A stretch of 64,000 nt of DNA from Staphylococcus simulans (GCF_002902285.1 NZ_PPRU01000015.1:1-64000); one strand, 5' to 3'. Positions 1 to 9,001 are shown, counted from the stretch's first letter. Numbers and translations are program-made. Notes: generated by a model not told the origin, from the letters alone.

Positions 1-166
1 GTTTTAATCATTTGATCTCATTGTTAATGAACGTTGCTTAAATTAGTAGACAACTTTAAAGATTATAAATATCTAACTTTATTAATGTAAAGGTATTCAT
101 TTATTTTTAAGTTGTGATATTATGCAATTGTGAGTTTAAAATTAATCGTTAGGAGAGAGAATTAGT

Positions 167-1282
167 GTGAAAAAGAAAATGACATGGATAATTTTAATCA
201 TTGCGGCAATTCTACTATTATTTATTATCGCAATCATTGTTAAAAATGCTGGAGGCACATCAAATAAGGAAAATACATATAGTGTCTATAAAGCTAAAAA
301 AGAAAGTCCGCTAACTATGCAAGGTAAAGCTTCTCCGGAAACAGTGAAGTCTTACCAAAATAATTCAACTATCGGTACATATATCAATACCACTGTTTCA
401 AATGGTCAAGATGTTGAAAAAGGTCAACAAATTATCAGCTATGATACGAGCCAGAATCAACGTCAAAGCTTACTTGATAAAGTGAACCAATCAGAACGTG
501 CAAGACAAAAAGCGCAAGAAAGTGTCAATCGTGCACCAAATGATGAGCAAGCCAACGAACAACTATCAGAAGCACAAGCAAACTTAAATAAAGCGAACCA
601 ATCATTAAATCAATTTGATCAACAAATTAACGATAGCTTATTTGCGGCTTTCCCAGGAAAGATAGAAATTATGCAAGAGGATTATCCTAATGAAGGTGAA
701 ACGATTCTTCAATTAATTTCAAAAGATCCGCAAATCAAAACAACAGTAACTGAATATGATTTGAATAAAATTAAAGAAGGACAAAAAATTGAATATAAGG
801 TCAATAGCACAGGTGATAAAGGGACAGGTGAAGTTATAAAGATATCTGAACTTCCAACAAGTTATGAAGACAGTCTGAATGAAAATGCGATGAGTGGTGC
901 TTCTGCTGCAGGTGCTTCTGAAGAAGAAGGAGCAGGACAAGCTTCGAATCCTGTTATGAATGATGTATCAGGTAAAGACAGCTCAAAAGATGCTTCGAAA
1001 TATAAAGTGCTTATTGGTCATTTATCTTCTCCAGTACGTGCAGGTTTATCACTAGATGCTTCTGTCGCTACTGACAAAATTAAAATTCCTCAAAATGTAT
1101 TGGACAAAGATAATACAATTTATGTTCTAAATAAAGAAAATAAAATTGAAAAACGTAAAATCAAAGTAGAAAAGAAAGAGGGTTCTATTTACGTTAAGTC
1201 AGGATTGAAAGAAGGAGAACGTTTAGTTCAAAATCCTAAATCATCTCTAAAAGAGGGAGATAAGATTGAGGTGAAAGAATGA
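167..1282 (+). CDS. MacA/YknX-like membrane fusion protein of an ABC efflux system
   Basis: Periplasmic-adaptor-type (HlyD/RND fold) subunit that would link the downstream ABC permease to export of an unknown substrate across the envelope. The 371-residue product has a basic N-terminus, one membrane anchor at about residues 6-26, a lipoyl/barrel-sandwich part, a Gln/Asn-rich coiled-coil hairpin at about 100-150, and a C-terminal beta-barrel region. An Ala/Gly/Ser/Glu-rich low-complexity loop lies near 243-262. The start is GTG, preceded by AGGAGAGA at 151-158. It overlaps the next gene by ATGA, so the three genes form one translationally coupled operon. The family assignment rests on architecture and neighbours; the substrate cannot be read from the sequence. 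Homologous systems export peptides or antibiotics, but that is not shown here. Confidence 0.85.
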   Translation: MKKKMTWIILIIAAILLLFIIAIIVKNAGGTSNKENTYSVYKAKKESPLTMQGKASPETVKSYQNNSTIGTYINTTVSNGQDVEKGQQIISYDTSQNQRQSLLDKVNQSERARQKAQESVNRAPNDEQANEQLSEAQANLNKANQSLNQFDQQINDSLFAAFPGKIEIMQEDYPNEGETILQLISKDPQIKTTVTEYDLNKIKEGQKIEYKVNSTGDKGTGEVIKISELPTSYEDSLNENAMSGASAAGASEEEGAGQASNPVMNDVSGKDSSKDASKYKVLIGHLSSPVRAGLSLDASVATDKIKIPQNVLDKDNTIYVLNKENKIEKRKIKVEKKEGSIYVKSGLKEGERLVQNPKSSLKEGDKIEVKE

Positions 1283-1959
1283 TTAAGTTAGAAAACATCA
1301 ATCGTTCTTTTAAAAATGGAGATAAAGTGAATCATATCTTAAAGGATATTTCCCTGGAAATAAAAAAAGGCGAGTTTATCGCAATTATGGGACCTTCCGG
1401 TTCAGGTAAAAGTACGTTGATTAATATCATAGGTTTCATTGATAGAGGTTATGAGGGCGAATACTTATTTAATAACAACAATTATAAAAAGAGTTCGGAT
1501 AATCAATTAGCTGAAATTAGAAACCAAGTTGTAGGTTTTGTCTTTCAAAATTTTAAATTGATACAAAATAACACAGTGCTAGAAAATGTAAGTATTCCTT
1601 TAGTTTATGCAGGTATCGGAAGTCAAGAAAGAAAGAAGCGTGTTTTAAATACACTGCATAATGTCGGGCTCTACGATAAAGAAAATTTTGTGCCAAATAA
1701 ATTATCTGGCGGTCAACAACAACGGGTGGCAATTGCGCGTTCCATAGTGAATCAACCAAAGTTTATTATCGCAGATGAACCTACGGGTGCACTCGACTCA
1801 AAAACTTCAGAAGATATAATGGAATTATTTATACGTCTGAATCAAGAACAAGAGACAACGATGATTATGGTGACACATGATAGAGCAGTAGCTGAAAAAG
1901 CAGATCGCATCTTCCACATCTTGGATGGGCGCATTCAGGAAGAAGAGGTGATAAAATGA
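1279..1959 (+). CDS. MacB/YknY-type ABC transporter ATPase
   Basis: ATP-binding subunit of the LolD/MacB-type class, 226 residues, which is the usual length for a stand-alone ATPase. Visible motifs are Walker A GPSGSGKST near residue 40, the Q-loop region VVGFVFQNF, the signature LSGGQQQR near 143, Walker B FIIADEPTGALD near 163, and the H-loop MVTHD. The start codon overlaps the stop of the adaptor gene (ATGA), and its own stop overlaps the permease start in the same way. This implies fixed stoichiometry with both partners. It should energise the FtsX-type permease that follows. No unusual residues were seen. Confidence 0.93.
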   Translation: MIKLENINRSFKNGDKVNHILKDISLEIKKGEFIAIMGPSGSGKSTLINIIGFIDRGYEGEYLFNNNNYKKSSDNQLAEIRNQVVGFVFQNFKLIQNNTVLENVSIPLVYAGIGSQERKKRVLNTLHNVGLYDKENFVPNKLSGGQQQRVAIARSIVNQPKFIIADEPTGALDSKTSEDIMELFIRLNQEQETTMIMVTHDRAVAEKADRIFHILDGRIQEEEVIK

Positions 1960-3140
1960 GTCGATTATCTAATATACTCATTGTTTCACTACGTTCAATC
2001 ATGAAAAATAAGCGGCGTAATATCTTCACGATGATTGGGATTATTATTGGTATTGCGGCTGTGATTACTATCATGGCTTTAGGAAATGGATTCAAAAAGA
2101 CCGCAAATGAACAGTTTTCAGATTCAGGTGCGTCTAAAGATGCTGCGCTTATTAGCTTTATGCAGTCTACGGATGCTGATATAAAAACAGAGCCTTTTGC
2201 ACCTAGTGATATTCAATTAGCGGAAAGAGAAAAAGGAGTAGAAAAAGCACAGATTAAAAAAGATAAAGATCAAGCATTTACAGCTAAAGTGACGAATTCA
2301 CGTAAAAATGGCAATGCAAATATTTACGTGAAGGACCAATTTAGCAATGTAGATGAAGGTCACGGTTTTAATCAAGGTGATAATGCGATTGAAAACAAAG
2401 TTGTAACCATTGATAAGAAATTAGCTGAGGATTTATTTGATAAACCTAAAAAAGCAGTTGGACAATCACTATATATTAATGGACAAGGATTTAAGATTGT
2501 CGGTATAACCACGGGTGATGGCTTTGAAAATAATGTCGTACATATGCCGACACAAACGCTTGAACATTATTTACCCAATCTAACGCAAGATTTTGCACAG
2601 TTAGAAGTTAAGATCGAAGATGGTCATAACAAAAAAGAAGTAGGTGAACGTGTCGCAAAGGTGTTATCGAAAAAAGGAAGCGGCCAAGCAGCAGGTAGTT
2701 ATCAATATTCAGATATGGAAGAAATGATGAAAGGCATCAGTAAAATATTTGATGGAATTACGTACTTTGTAGCAGCAGTCGCAGGTATATCTCTATTCAT
2801 TGCAGGTATTGGTGTGATGAATGTGATGTACATTTCCGTTGCGGAGCGTTCAGAAGAAATCGCAATACGTCGCGCGTTCGGTGCTAAAGCAAGAGATATT
2901 GAGATACAATTCTTAGTTGAAAGTGTCGTACTTTGTTTAATAGGTGGCATTATCGGATTATTATTAGGGATCGGAATTGCTTCGCTTGTCGATGTAGTCA
3001 CACCTGATTATATCAAGAGTGCTGTAAGCTTAGGATCTGTTTTACTCGCAGTGGGTGTATCAACTTTAATTGGTATTATATTCGGTTGGATACCAGCACG
3101 TGCAGCAGCTAAAAAAGAATTGATTGATATTATTAAATAA
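1956..3140 (+). CDS. MacB/YknZ-like FtsX-family ABC permease
   Basis: Permease subunit of 394 residues with the MacB layout: one N-terminal transmembrane helix (about 20-45, in the segment IFTMIGIIIGIAAVITIMAL), a large extracytoplasmic MacB-PCD-like domain to about 265, then three C-terminal helices (about 268-295, 320-345, 355-380) forming the FtsX domain. The motif ISVAERSEEIAIRRAFGA just after the second helix is typical of the family. The gene overlaps the ATPase gene by four bases and ends the operon 8 bp before a hairpin terminator. With the adaptor and ATPase it forms a tripartite efflux system acting at the cytoplasmic membrane. The substrate is unknown. Confidence 0.92.
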   Translation: MSRLSNILIVSLRSIMKNKRRNIFTMIGIIIGIAAVITIMALGNGFKKTANEQFSDSGASKDAALISFMQSTDADIKTEPFAPSDIQLAEREKGVEKAQIKKDKDQAFTAKVTNSRKNGNANIYVKDQFSNVDEGHGFNQGDNAIENKVVTIDKKLAEDLFDKPKKAVGQSLYINGQGFKIVGITTGDGFENNVVHMPTQTLEHYLPNLTQDFAQLEVKIEDGHNKKEVGERVAKVLSKKGSGQAAGSYQYSDMEEMMKGISKIFDGITYFVAAVAGISLFIAGIGVMNVMYISVAERSEEIAIRRAFGAKARDIEIQFLVESVVLCLIGGIIGLLLGIGIASLVDVVTPDYIKSAVSLGSVLLAVGVSTLIGIIFGWIPARAAAKKELIDIIK

Positions 3141-3148
3141 AAAGAAAG

Positions 3149-3185
3149 CAGACCGAGAGTTGAAAAGTTCTCTGGTCTGTTTTTC
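3149..3185 (+). terminator. Rho-independent terminator of the MacAB-like operon
   Basis: CAGACC and AGAG pair with CTCT and GGTCTG around one bulged base, followed by TTTTTCT. It lies 8 bp after the permease stop. Confidence 0.8.
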
Positions 3186-3272
3186 TGGATATATAGCACT
3201 TCAGCAGTTGATATTATAAAATAGTGGTATATGTGAAAAGAAAGAAATTGTAAAAAGAGAAGGGGCACAAAC

Positions 3273-4154
3273 ATGGATATTAAACAAATGGGATATTTTA
3301 TTGCAGTTGTACAACATGGCGGTATGACAAATGCCTCTAAAGAACTTTATATTGCACAGCCCACAATCAGCAAAGCAATCAAAGATTTAGAAAACGAACT
3401 GGGCAGTGCGTTATTTGATCGTAGTAAACGTCATTTAACTTTGACAGACAGCGGAGAGATTTTCTATAAGAAATCATTGGAAATTATGAATTTGTTTGAG
3501 AACCTGCCTAAAGAAGTGAATCAGTTAAAGGGACTTGAAGCGGGTCATATCAGTATTGGATTATCAGCTGTTATGAACATGAATAAATTCATTGATACAC
3601 TAGGTAATTTCCATCAAATGTATCCAAATATTACGTACAATTTGGTAGAGAATGGCGGGAAGGCATTAGAATCTCAAATCATCAATAATGAAATTGACAT
3701 TGGCATTACAACTTTGCCTGTAGACAGTGCTATCTTTGAATCTATTCCACTTTATACAGAGGATATTTTGTTGGTTGTTAGTGAAACACATCCATTCGCT
3801 GGACGTGAAATGGTAGAAATGCATGAGTTAGCAAATGAAGATTTTATATTGTTTAATGAAGATTTCTATTTAAACGATAAAATTATTGAAACAGCTAAAC
3901 GTTCTGGTTTTGTGCCTAAGACTATTTCCAAAATTTCGCAATGGAACTTTATCGAAAACTTATTAACAGCTGGATTAGGAGTCAGTATCCTACCAGAAAA
4001 CATTGTGAAAATGCTGCGTGGGCCTATTCATAGTGCGAAAATTAATGATGCTTCTATGAGATGGCAACTAGGTGTGATTTGGAAAAAAGAAAAGTATATC
4101 AACTATGCGACAAGAGAATATATTGATTACATGAAATCATCATTAACTATATAA
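3273..4154 (+). CDS. cidR: CidR-like LysR-family regulator of the cid locus
   Basis: LysR-type activator, 293 residues, with an N-terminal winged helix-turn-helix (about residues 3-60, including AQPTISKAIKDLE) and a periplasmic-binding-like co-inducer domain from about 90. Its position directly upstream of cidA-cidB-cidC and on the same strand matches the S. aureus cidR-cidABC order. There CidR activates cidABC and alsSD in response to overflow metabolism and weak acid (family knowledge). The start is ATG with an AAGGGG ribosome binding site about 9 bases ahead. In this window the regulator is separated from cidA by a lipoprotein gene with its own promoter, so cidR is not the immediate neighbour of its presumed target. 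Confidence 0.85.
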   Translation: MDIKQMGYFIAVVQHGGMTNASKELYIAQPTISKAIKDLENELGSALFDRSKRHLTLTDSGEIFYKKSLEIMNLFENLPKEVNQLKGLEAGHISIGLSAVMNMNKFIDTLGNFHQMYPNITYNLVENGGKALESQIINNEIDIGITTLPVDSAIFESIPLYTEDILLVVSETHPFAGREMVEMHELANEDFILFNEDFYLNDKIIETAKRSGFVPKTISKISQWNFIENLLTAGLGVSILPENIVKMLRGPIHSAKINDASMRWQLGVIWKKEKYINYATREYIDYMKSSLTI

Positions 4155-4166
4155 AAAATTAGACAA

Positions 4167-4210
4167 AGGATGTCACTTTTTGCGACAGCATAAGGGCGTC
4201 CTATTTTTAT
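4167..4210 (+). terminator. Terminator of cidR
   Basis: AGGATGTC (4167-4174) pairs with GGCGTCCT (4195-4202) through two G-U wobbles, followed by ATTTTTATT. It separates cidR from the next promoter. Confidence 0.65.
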
Positions 4211-4214
4211 TGGA

Positions 4215-4243
4215 TTGTAATATACCTAAAGGGGGTATATGAT
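4215..4243 (+). promoter_or_regulatory. SigA-type promoter with a CsoR/CstR-type operator filling the spacer
   Basis: A -35 TTGTAA (4215-4220) and a -10 TATGAT (4238-4243) are separated by 17 bases. The inverted repeat ATACCTAAAGGGGGTAT occupies 4222-4238, almost exactly the spacer. ATACC-n-GGTAT repeats with G/C-rich cores are the operator type of the CsoR family (copper, persulfide and related sensors). Occupancy here would block RNA polymerase. Which family member binds cannot be decided from the site, and no csoR gene lies in this window. Confidence 0.6.
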
Positions 4244-4273
4244 AAATGTGGGAGTAAAGAAAGGGTGAAAGGT

Positions 4274-4852
4274 ATGTTAAAAAGAATCGGAATGGTTATG
4301 TTAACGTCGTCTCTGATACTTACCGCTTGTTCAAATGATCAAGAGGACACACAAACCTCAAGTCAAAATGCTCAAAATACAACACAAGATAAACAGACTT
4401 CAAAAGAGGGAGAACATCACATGGGGCATCATCATGGTCAAATGCCTGAACATATGCATCATGCACGTCACAGTCAGTTTGATGAGGGGGATGATGTTAG
4501 ATTAAAAGAAGGCCACATGCCAGGCATGATGAATGCTGACGGTAAAGTTAAAGGCGCTTATAATACATGTGTGTACGAAGTCAGCTATCAACCAACTGAT
4601 GGCGGTAAAAAAGTTTCTCATCACAAATGGGTCGTGAATGAGGAAATAGAAAATGCACCGAAAGAAGGTTTCAAAAAAGGGGACACTGTTACTTTGAAAG
4701 CGAATCATATGAAGGGTATGAAAGGTGCGAAAGCAACAATCGATAAAGTAGAAAAAACAACAGTTTATACAGTGGACTATAAAGATAAAGATAATGGCAA
4801 GATGGTTAAGAATCATATGTGGATGACTGAAGATGAATTGTCACCAAGATAA
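4274..4852 (+). CDS. YdhK-family (DUF1541) His/Met-rich lipoprotein
   Basis: Exported lipoprotein of 192 residues, probably metal-binding. The signal peptide ends in the lipobox LTAC (Cys19). A disordered Gln/Asn/Ser stretch follows, then a His/Met-rich segment (GEHHMGHHHGQMPEHMHH), then two copies of the DUF1541 repeat, each Y-x-V-x-Y ... G-K-x-V-x-x-H-x-W. I prefer the ATG at 4274 over the upstream in-frame GTG at 4265 because AAAGGG at 4260-4265 is then well spaced and the signal peptide starts properly. The CsoR-type operator in its promoter and the His/Met content both suggest copper handling at the cell surface. That role is inference. It sits between cidR and cidABC with its own promoter and terminator, so it looks like an insertion into the locus. 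Confidence 0.85.
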   Translation: MLKRIGMVMLTSSLILTACSNDQEDTQTSSQNAQNTTQDKQTSKEGEHHMGHHHGQMPEHMHHARHSQFDEGDDVRLKEGHMPGMMNADGKVKGAYNTCVYEVSYQPTDGGKKVSHHKWVVNEEIENAPKEGFKKGDTVTLKANHMKGMKGAKATIDKVEKTTVYTVDYKDKDNGKMVKNHMWMTEDELSPR

Positions 4853-4963
4853 GTAAAGTTCACTAGAATGTCATAATGGGGTATAAAGCGAATGTTTAAG
4901 AGGTTGCACAGATCATACAATTATATTTAACGGTATTTTCAATGCTTTCATTTCTAAAGCAAG

Positions 4964-4995
4964 ACAGTTGTTCGGTAAAATGAACAGCTGTTTTT
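4964..4995 (+). terminator. Terminator of the YdhK-family gene
   Basis: ACAGTTGTTC (4964-4973) pairs with GAACAGCTGT (4982-4991) with one wobble, followed by a run of T. Confidence 0.8.
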
Positions 4996-5013
4996 GTGTG
5001 CTTTTAAATTTAT

Positions 5014-5038
5014 TGTTAAGACTGTCAGAAAGGGGTAT
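5014..5038 (+). promoter_or_regulatory. Possible SigB promoter for cidABC
   Basis: TGTTAA (5014-5019), a 13-base spacer, and GGGTAT (5033-5038). The -10 matches the SigB consensus fully; the -35 matches 4 of 6. SigB-dependent cid transcription is reported in S. aureus (established knowledge), which makes the site plausible but not proven. Confidence 0.35.
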
Positions 5039-5208
5039 ATACGTTATGGAACAAGATTGATGGTAACAAAAGTTCGTATTTGGAAGAAAAGTAATCGATG
5101 TTATCGCTTTCATAGAAAAAAGTAATAGGTAGTATCTAAAATCGATATTTTTATTATACACAGAATTGTCATAGAATAAGGAATGTAAGTCAAAAGAATG
5201 TGTATAAA

Positions 5209-5223
5209 TAGTGATGGACACTA
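5209..5223 (+). promoter_or_regulatory. Inverted repeat TAGTG-n5-CACTA, possible CidR-related site
   Basis: Perfect 5-bp arms, immediately after TATAAA (5203-5208), 70 bp before cidA. It would sit at a transcription start. Assignment to CidR is only positional. Confidence 0.3.
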
Positions 5224-5292
5224 GATTCAGACACCAGAATTGATTTGGAAATGACCATTTATACGCTTATTTTTAAGGAAAGGTGTTAGCTT

Positions 5293-5679
5293 ATGACATC
5301 GAAGGTTTTAAAGATTATCTTCCAAATTATCTTGATTATGGGCATCACGTATTTAGGCAACACCCTTCAGCACCTTTTGCATATTCCATTAGCTGGAAGT
5401 ATCGTCGGCCTTGGACTCTTTTTCCTACTATTACAATTTAAAATTATACCTGTCAAATGGGTCGAAGCGGGTTCCAACTTCTTGCTAACAACGATGGTGT
5501 TTTTCTTTATCCCTTCCGTCGTTGGTGTAATGGATATCATAGGTGACATACACCTCAACTTTATTTTGTTCTTCGGCGTCATCATTCTCGGAACAATAGC
5601 TGTCGCTTACGTCTCTGGGCTAATTGCTGAGAAGATGGCCAGAAGACAACATGGTGGTAAGGGGAGTCACACATCATGA
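5293..5679 (+). CDS. cidA: Holin-like protein CidA
   Basis: Integral membrane protein of the LrgA/CidA family, 128 residues, with four predicted helices (about 7-26, 31-50, 58-80, 88-112) and a charged C-terminal tail ([10 protein letters not shown]). S. aureus CidA is about the same length and has been described as a holin-like effector of programmed cell death and lysis. More recent work on the family points to transport of pyruvate or acetate by-products. The start is ATG with AAGGAAAGG upstream. The stop overlaps the cidB start (ATGA), so the two subunits are coupled. Expression is expected under CidR during carbon overflow. Confidence 0.9.
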   Translation: MTSKVLKIIFQIILIMGITYLGNTLQHLLHIPLAGSIVGLGLFFLLLQFKIIPVKWVEAGSNFLLTTMVFFFIPSVVGVMDIIGDIHLNFILFFGVIILGTIAVAYVSGLIAEKMARRQHGGKGSHTS

Positions 5680-6362
5680 TTATTTTAAAAGACATCATAA
5701 TGATAGTACTGACAGTGGTTATGTATCTTGCAGCGAAGAAGCTGCACAAGAGATTTCCTAGCCCATTCTTAAATCCAGCCCTAGTTGCTTCAATTGGAAT
5801 TATAATCGTGTTATTGTTGTTCCGTCAGAATTATAATTCTTACATGGCAGGCGGCCATTTAATTAATTACTTGCTGAGCTGTACGGTTGTTTGCTTAGCT
5901 TATCCGCTTTATATCAATCGTCATAAAATATTTGAAAACTTCAATATTATTTTCACAAGCGTATTGACTGGCGTATTACTCAATTTTGTGTTAGTTTATT
6001 CGTCGTTGAAGATTTTAGGCTTCAATAAAGAAGAAATTGTCACATTATTACCGCGTTCCATCACAGCAGCGGTTGGTATCCAAGTATCTCACCAAATGGG
6101 CGGTGCAGATACAATTACAGTACTATTTATTATTACCACTGGCTTAATCGGCAGTATGCTTGGCTCATTGCTGTTGCGTATGGGGAACTTTAGAACTTCC
6201 ATTGCAAAAGGGCTTGCATTTGGAAATGCATCACATGCGTTCGGAACAGCAAAAGCCTTAGAATTAGATTTAGAATCAGGTGCATTCAGTTCAATTGGTA
6301 TGATTCTGACTGCAGTCATCAGTTCAGTGTTGTTACCAATCCTGATTATTCTTTTTTATTAG
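5676..6362 (+). CDS. cidB: CidB, LrgB-family membrane protein
   Basis: LrgB/CidB-family integral membrane protein of 228 residues (S. aureus CidB has 229), with about six to seven hydrophobic segments. Conserved family features are [20 protein letters not shown] near residue 126 and the late segment [14 protein letters not shown] near 188. It works with CidA as the second membrane component. It overlaps cidA by four bases and is followed 107 bp later by cidC without a clear terminator between them. This is consistent with cidABC and shorter cidBC/cidC transcripts. No abnormal features. Confidence 0.9.
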   Translation: MIILKDIIMIVLTVVMYLAAKKLHKRFPSPFLNPALVASIGIIIVLLLFRQNYNSYMAGGHLINYLLSCTVVCLAYPLYINRHKIFENFNIIFTSVLTGVLLNFVLVYSSLKILGFNKEEIVTLLPRSITAAVGIQVSHQMGGADTITVLFIITTGLIGSMLGSLLLRMGNFRTSIAKGLAFGNASHAFGTAKALELDLESGAFSSIGMILTAVISSVLLPILIILFY

Positions 6363-6469
6363 CATTAGAATATATAGACACACTTTGCATAACGCAGCAT
6401 CAAACACTAACTAAAGGGTAGTTTGAATACAGTTACTTTTTTAATGAATAGAAAGGGGCTATTTTTAAA

Positions 6470-8212
6470 ATGGCAAAAATTAAAGCAAATCAAGCACTTG
6501 TAGAAGCTTTACTACAATGGGATATTGATCACTTATATGGTATCCCAGGCGACTCTATCGACGCAGTAGTTGATAGTTTACGTACAGTAAGTGAACAAAT
6601 TAAATTCTATCATGTTCGTCATGAAGAAGTAGGAAGCTTAGCAGCTTCAGCTTACACAAAACTTACTGGTAAAATCGGCGTGTCATTAGCAATCGGTGGT
6701 CCAGGTGCGATTCACTTATTAAATGGTATGTATGACGCTAAAATGGATGGCGTTCCTCAATTAGTGCTAGTAGGTCAATCTAATAGTACTGTACTTGGTA
6801 CTAAAGCTTTCCAAGAAACAAACTTATTATCATTATGTGAAGATGTTTCAGTATACAACCGTCAAATCTCAGAAAAAGATGACGATATCTTTGGTATCGT
6901 AAACGAAGCTATTAAAACAGCTTACGAGAAAAAAGGTGTGGCAACTTTAATCTTGCCTAACAACTTATTAACTAACAAAGTTAAAGATACAACTAATAAA
7001 GTTGTAAACAAAAAACGCCCAACAATCCCAGCACCAAACACAGCTAAAATTAAAAAAGCTGCAAAATTAATTAATAAAGCTAAAAAACCTGTAATGTTAA
7101 TGGGTACTGGTGCAAAACATGCTGGACCTGAAGTAGAAGCTTTAATCAATAAAGCACAAATCCCTACAATCATCACTTTACCAGCTAAAACAATCATTCC
7201 AGATGACCACCCATATAACTTAGGTAACATCGGTAAAATCGGTACAAAACCTGCATATCAAGCAATGCAAAATGCTGACTTATTAATCATGGTAGGTACA
7301 AACTATCCATATGTTGACTACCTTCCTAAGAAAAATATCAAAGCCGTTCAAATCGACATTGATCCAAGTGCAATCGGTCACCGTTTCAAAGTAAATGCTG
7401 GAATTATCGGTGACGCTAAAATCGCGTTAACTGAATTAACAAACCTTGTTAAACCAGTTAAAAACCGTAAATTCTTAAAAGAAGCATTAGATAACATGGC
7501 TACTTGGAAAGAATGGATGGAAAAAGACCTTAACAATGATTCTTATCCAATCCGTCCAGAACACTTGATGCAAGCTATCAACAGAGAAGCAGACAATGAC
7601 GCTGTATTCTCAATTGATGTTGGTACTTCAACAGTATGGTCAACACGTTACCTAAACCTTAAACCAAGTAACGAATTCATTATTTCTAGTTGGTTAGGTA
7701 CAATGGGTTGCGCGTTACCAGGTGCAATTGCATCTAACGTAGCATTCCCTAACCGTCAAGTTATCGGTATCGCTGGTGACGGTGGTTTCCAAATGGTAAT
7801 GCAAGACTTCGCAACAGCTGTTCAATATAACATGCCAATGGTTATCTTCGTATTGAATAACAAACAATTAGCGTTCATCAAATACGAACAACAAGCAGCT
7901 GGTGAATTAGAATATGCAATCGACTTCTCAGATATGGATGTTGCTAAATTCGCTGAAGCATGCGGCGGTGCTGGTTACACATTAGAAGATCCAGCAGACA
8001 TCGATACTGTTGTTGAAGCTGCATTAAATGAAAACAGACCAACAATCGTAAACGTACATGTTGATGCGAACGCTGCACCACTTCCAGGTAAAATTGTACC
8101 GGATGAAGCAATCAACTATGCTAAATGGGCATACAGATCTATTACTGAAGATAAAAAATTAGACTTTGATGAAATCCCACCACTTTCAGTAGCAGCTAAA
8201 CGTTTCTTATAA
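6470..8212 (+). CDS. cidC: Pyruvate oxidase CidC (pyruvate:menaquinone oxidoreductase, acetate-forming)
   Basis: Thiamine-diphosphate/FAD enzyme that oxidises pyruvate to acetate and CO2 at the membrane face, feeding electrons to menaquinone. The 580-residue product has the three-domain POX fold: N-terminal PYR domain with the activating glutamate in YHVRHEEVGS near residue 49, a central FAD domain, and the C-terminal PP domain with the ThDP motif GDGGF (near 439) ending in NN. Length and position match S. aureus CidC (579 residues). AAAGGGG lies 11 bases before ATG. Codons are strongly biased to the abundant set (GGT, CGT, AAC, TTC), more than in neighbours, implying high expression. It is the metabolic output of the cid operon and causes acetate-dependent acidification. 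Confidence 0.93.
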   Translation: MAKIKANQALVEALLQWDIDHLYGIPGDSIDAVVDSLRTVSEQIKFYHVRHEEVGSLAASAYTKLTGKIGVSLAIGGPGAIHLLNGMYDAKMDGVPQLVLVGQSNSTVLGTKAFQETNLLSLCEDVSVYNRQISEKDDDIFGIVNEAIKTAYEKKGVATLILPNNLLTNKVKDTTNKVVNKKRPTIPAPNTAKIKKAAKLINKAKKPVMLMGTGAKHAGPEVEALINKAQIPTIITLPAKTIIPDDHPYNLGNIGKIGTKPAYQAMQNADLLIMVGTNYPYVDYLPKKNIKAVQIDIDPSAIGHRFKVNAGIIGDAKIALTELTNLVKPVKNRKFLKEALDNMATWKEWMEKDLNNDSYPIRPEHLMQAINREADNDAVFSIDVGTSTVWSTRYLNLKPSNEFIISSWLGTMGCALPGAIASNVAFPNRQVIGIAGDGGFQMVMQDFATAVQYNMPMVIFVLNNKQLAFIKYEQQAAGELEYAIDFSDMDVAKFAEACGGAGYTLEDPADIDTVVEAALNENRPTIVNVHVDANAAPLPGKIVPDEAINYAKWAYRSITEDKKLDFDEIPPLSVAAKRFL

Positions 8213-8243
8213 TATTTAAGAAATGAACTGAATACTCAATTTC

Positions 8244-8279
8244 GACGAGTAGTGCATTTTGCATTACTCGTCTTTTTTT
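8244..8279 (+). terminator. Terminator of cidABC
   Basis: GACGAGTAGTGCA pairs with TGCATTACTCGTC around a 3-base loop (one wobble), then seven T. Strong intrinsic terminator. Confidence 0.9.
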
Positions 8280-8368
8280 ACATCGAATTGATATTGAAAT
8301 ATTCTGTCAACTCCACTATACTCTAGTTATTCATGAAAAAATACATAGAGTGAAAGCGGGCGATACAT

Positions 8369-8929
8369 GTGGACTTTTTTTATTTTCCAGTAGATGAAGA
8401 CATAAAGTTAGCACAACCTGAAACATTCATGGCTGAACCTTTATTTCAAGTGATTGAACAAGATAGAGCATTTCTTTCAACGTATTTACCGTTCATTGAT
8501 CATACATTAACGGTGGAAGATGAACTCAACTTCATTAAGTTAATGTTGAAGAAACAGGCTGCAGGTGAACATCGCCTTTTTGTGATTTACTATCGAGACC
8601 AAGTAGTTGGCACTATTGATATACAGCAAATTGATTTAGAAAATAAAAAAGCTTTTGTAGGATATTGGTTGCAGAGTAAGTATAATGGCTTAGGAATCAT
8701 TGCCCGTTGCCTACATAAAATCTGTGATTTTGCATTCAATACTTTGGATTTAAATAAGTTATCGCTGCACATCAACACTAAAAACAAAGTCAGTCAAAAA
8801 GTCGCAGAACGTGCAAACTTCCGTTTTGTTGGAACGGATAAAGATGAGTCATTTGAACGTGGACAATTTGAAGACTTTCATAGATACGCTTTGCTGAAAC
8901 ATGAATTCAATACAGAAACTTCATTGTAA
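8369..8929 (+). CDS. RimL-like GNAT N-acetyltransferase
   Basis: GCN5-related acetyltransferase of 186 residues, of the ribosomal-protein-serine (RimL/YdaF) subgroup. The central strand VGYWLQSKYNGLGI near residue 97 corresponds to the family pyrophosphate-binding loop (usually Q/R-x-x-G-x-G/A). It is followed by a helix containing FNTLDLNKLSLHINTKNKVSQKVAERANFRFVG, cut by the normal motif B pattern N-x-x-S. The start is GTG with a poor ribosome binding site, so a downstream start is possible but would clip the first strand. It is a monocistronic gene between two terminators. Substrate unknown; family members acetylate protein N-termini, spermidine or drugs. Confidence 0.8.
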   Translation: MDFFYFPVDEDIKLAQPETFMAEPLFQVIEQDRAFLSTYLPFIDHTLTVEDELNFIKLMLKKQAAGEHRLFVIYYRDQVVGTIDIQQIDLENKKAFVGYWLQSKYNGLGIIARCLHKICDFAFNTLDLNKLSLHINTKNKVSQKVAERANFRFVGTDKDESFERGQFEDFHRYALLKHEFNTETSL

Positions 8930-9001
8930 ATTAAGATAACACTTATCAACTTTATAAAAACGTTGTTATACTGATGTTATAAAGAAAGATAGGAGTTGTC
9001 G

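Larger units (their letters stand above)
4853..5292 (+). other. Gene-free interval upstream of cidA
   Basis: No credible coding sequence in 440 bp. It holds the terminator of the lipoprotein gene (4964-4995), a SigB-like promoter candidate (5014-5038), a TATAAA box at 5203-5208 and an overlapping TAGTG-n5-CACTA inverted repeat (5209-5223). A long leader and CidR-dependent control of cidABC would be expected here. Confidence 0.6.
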
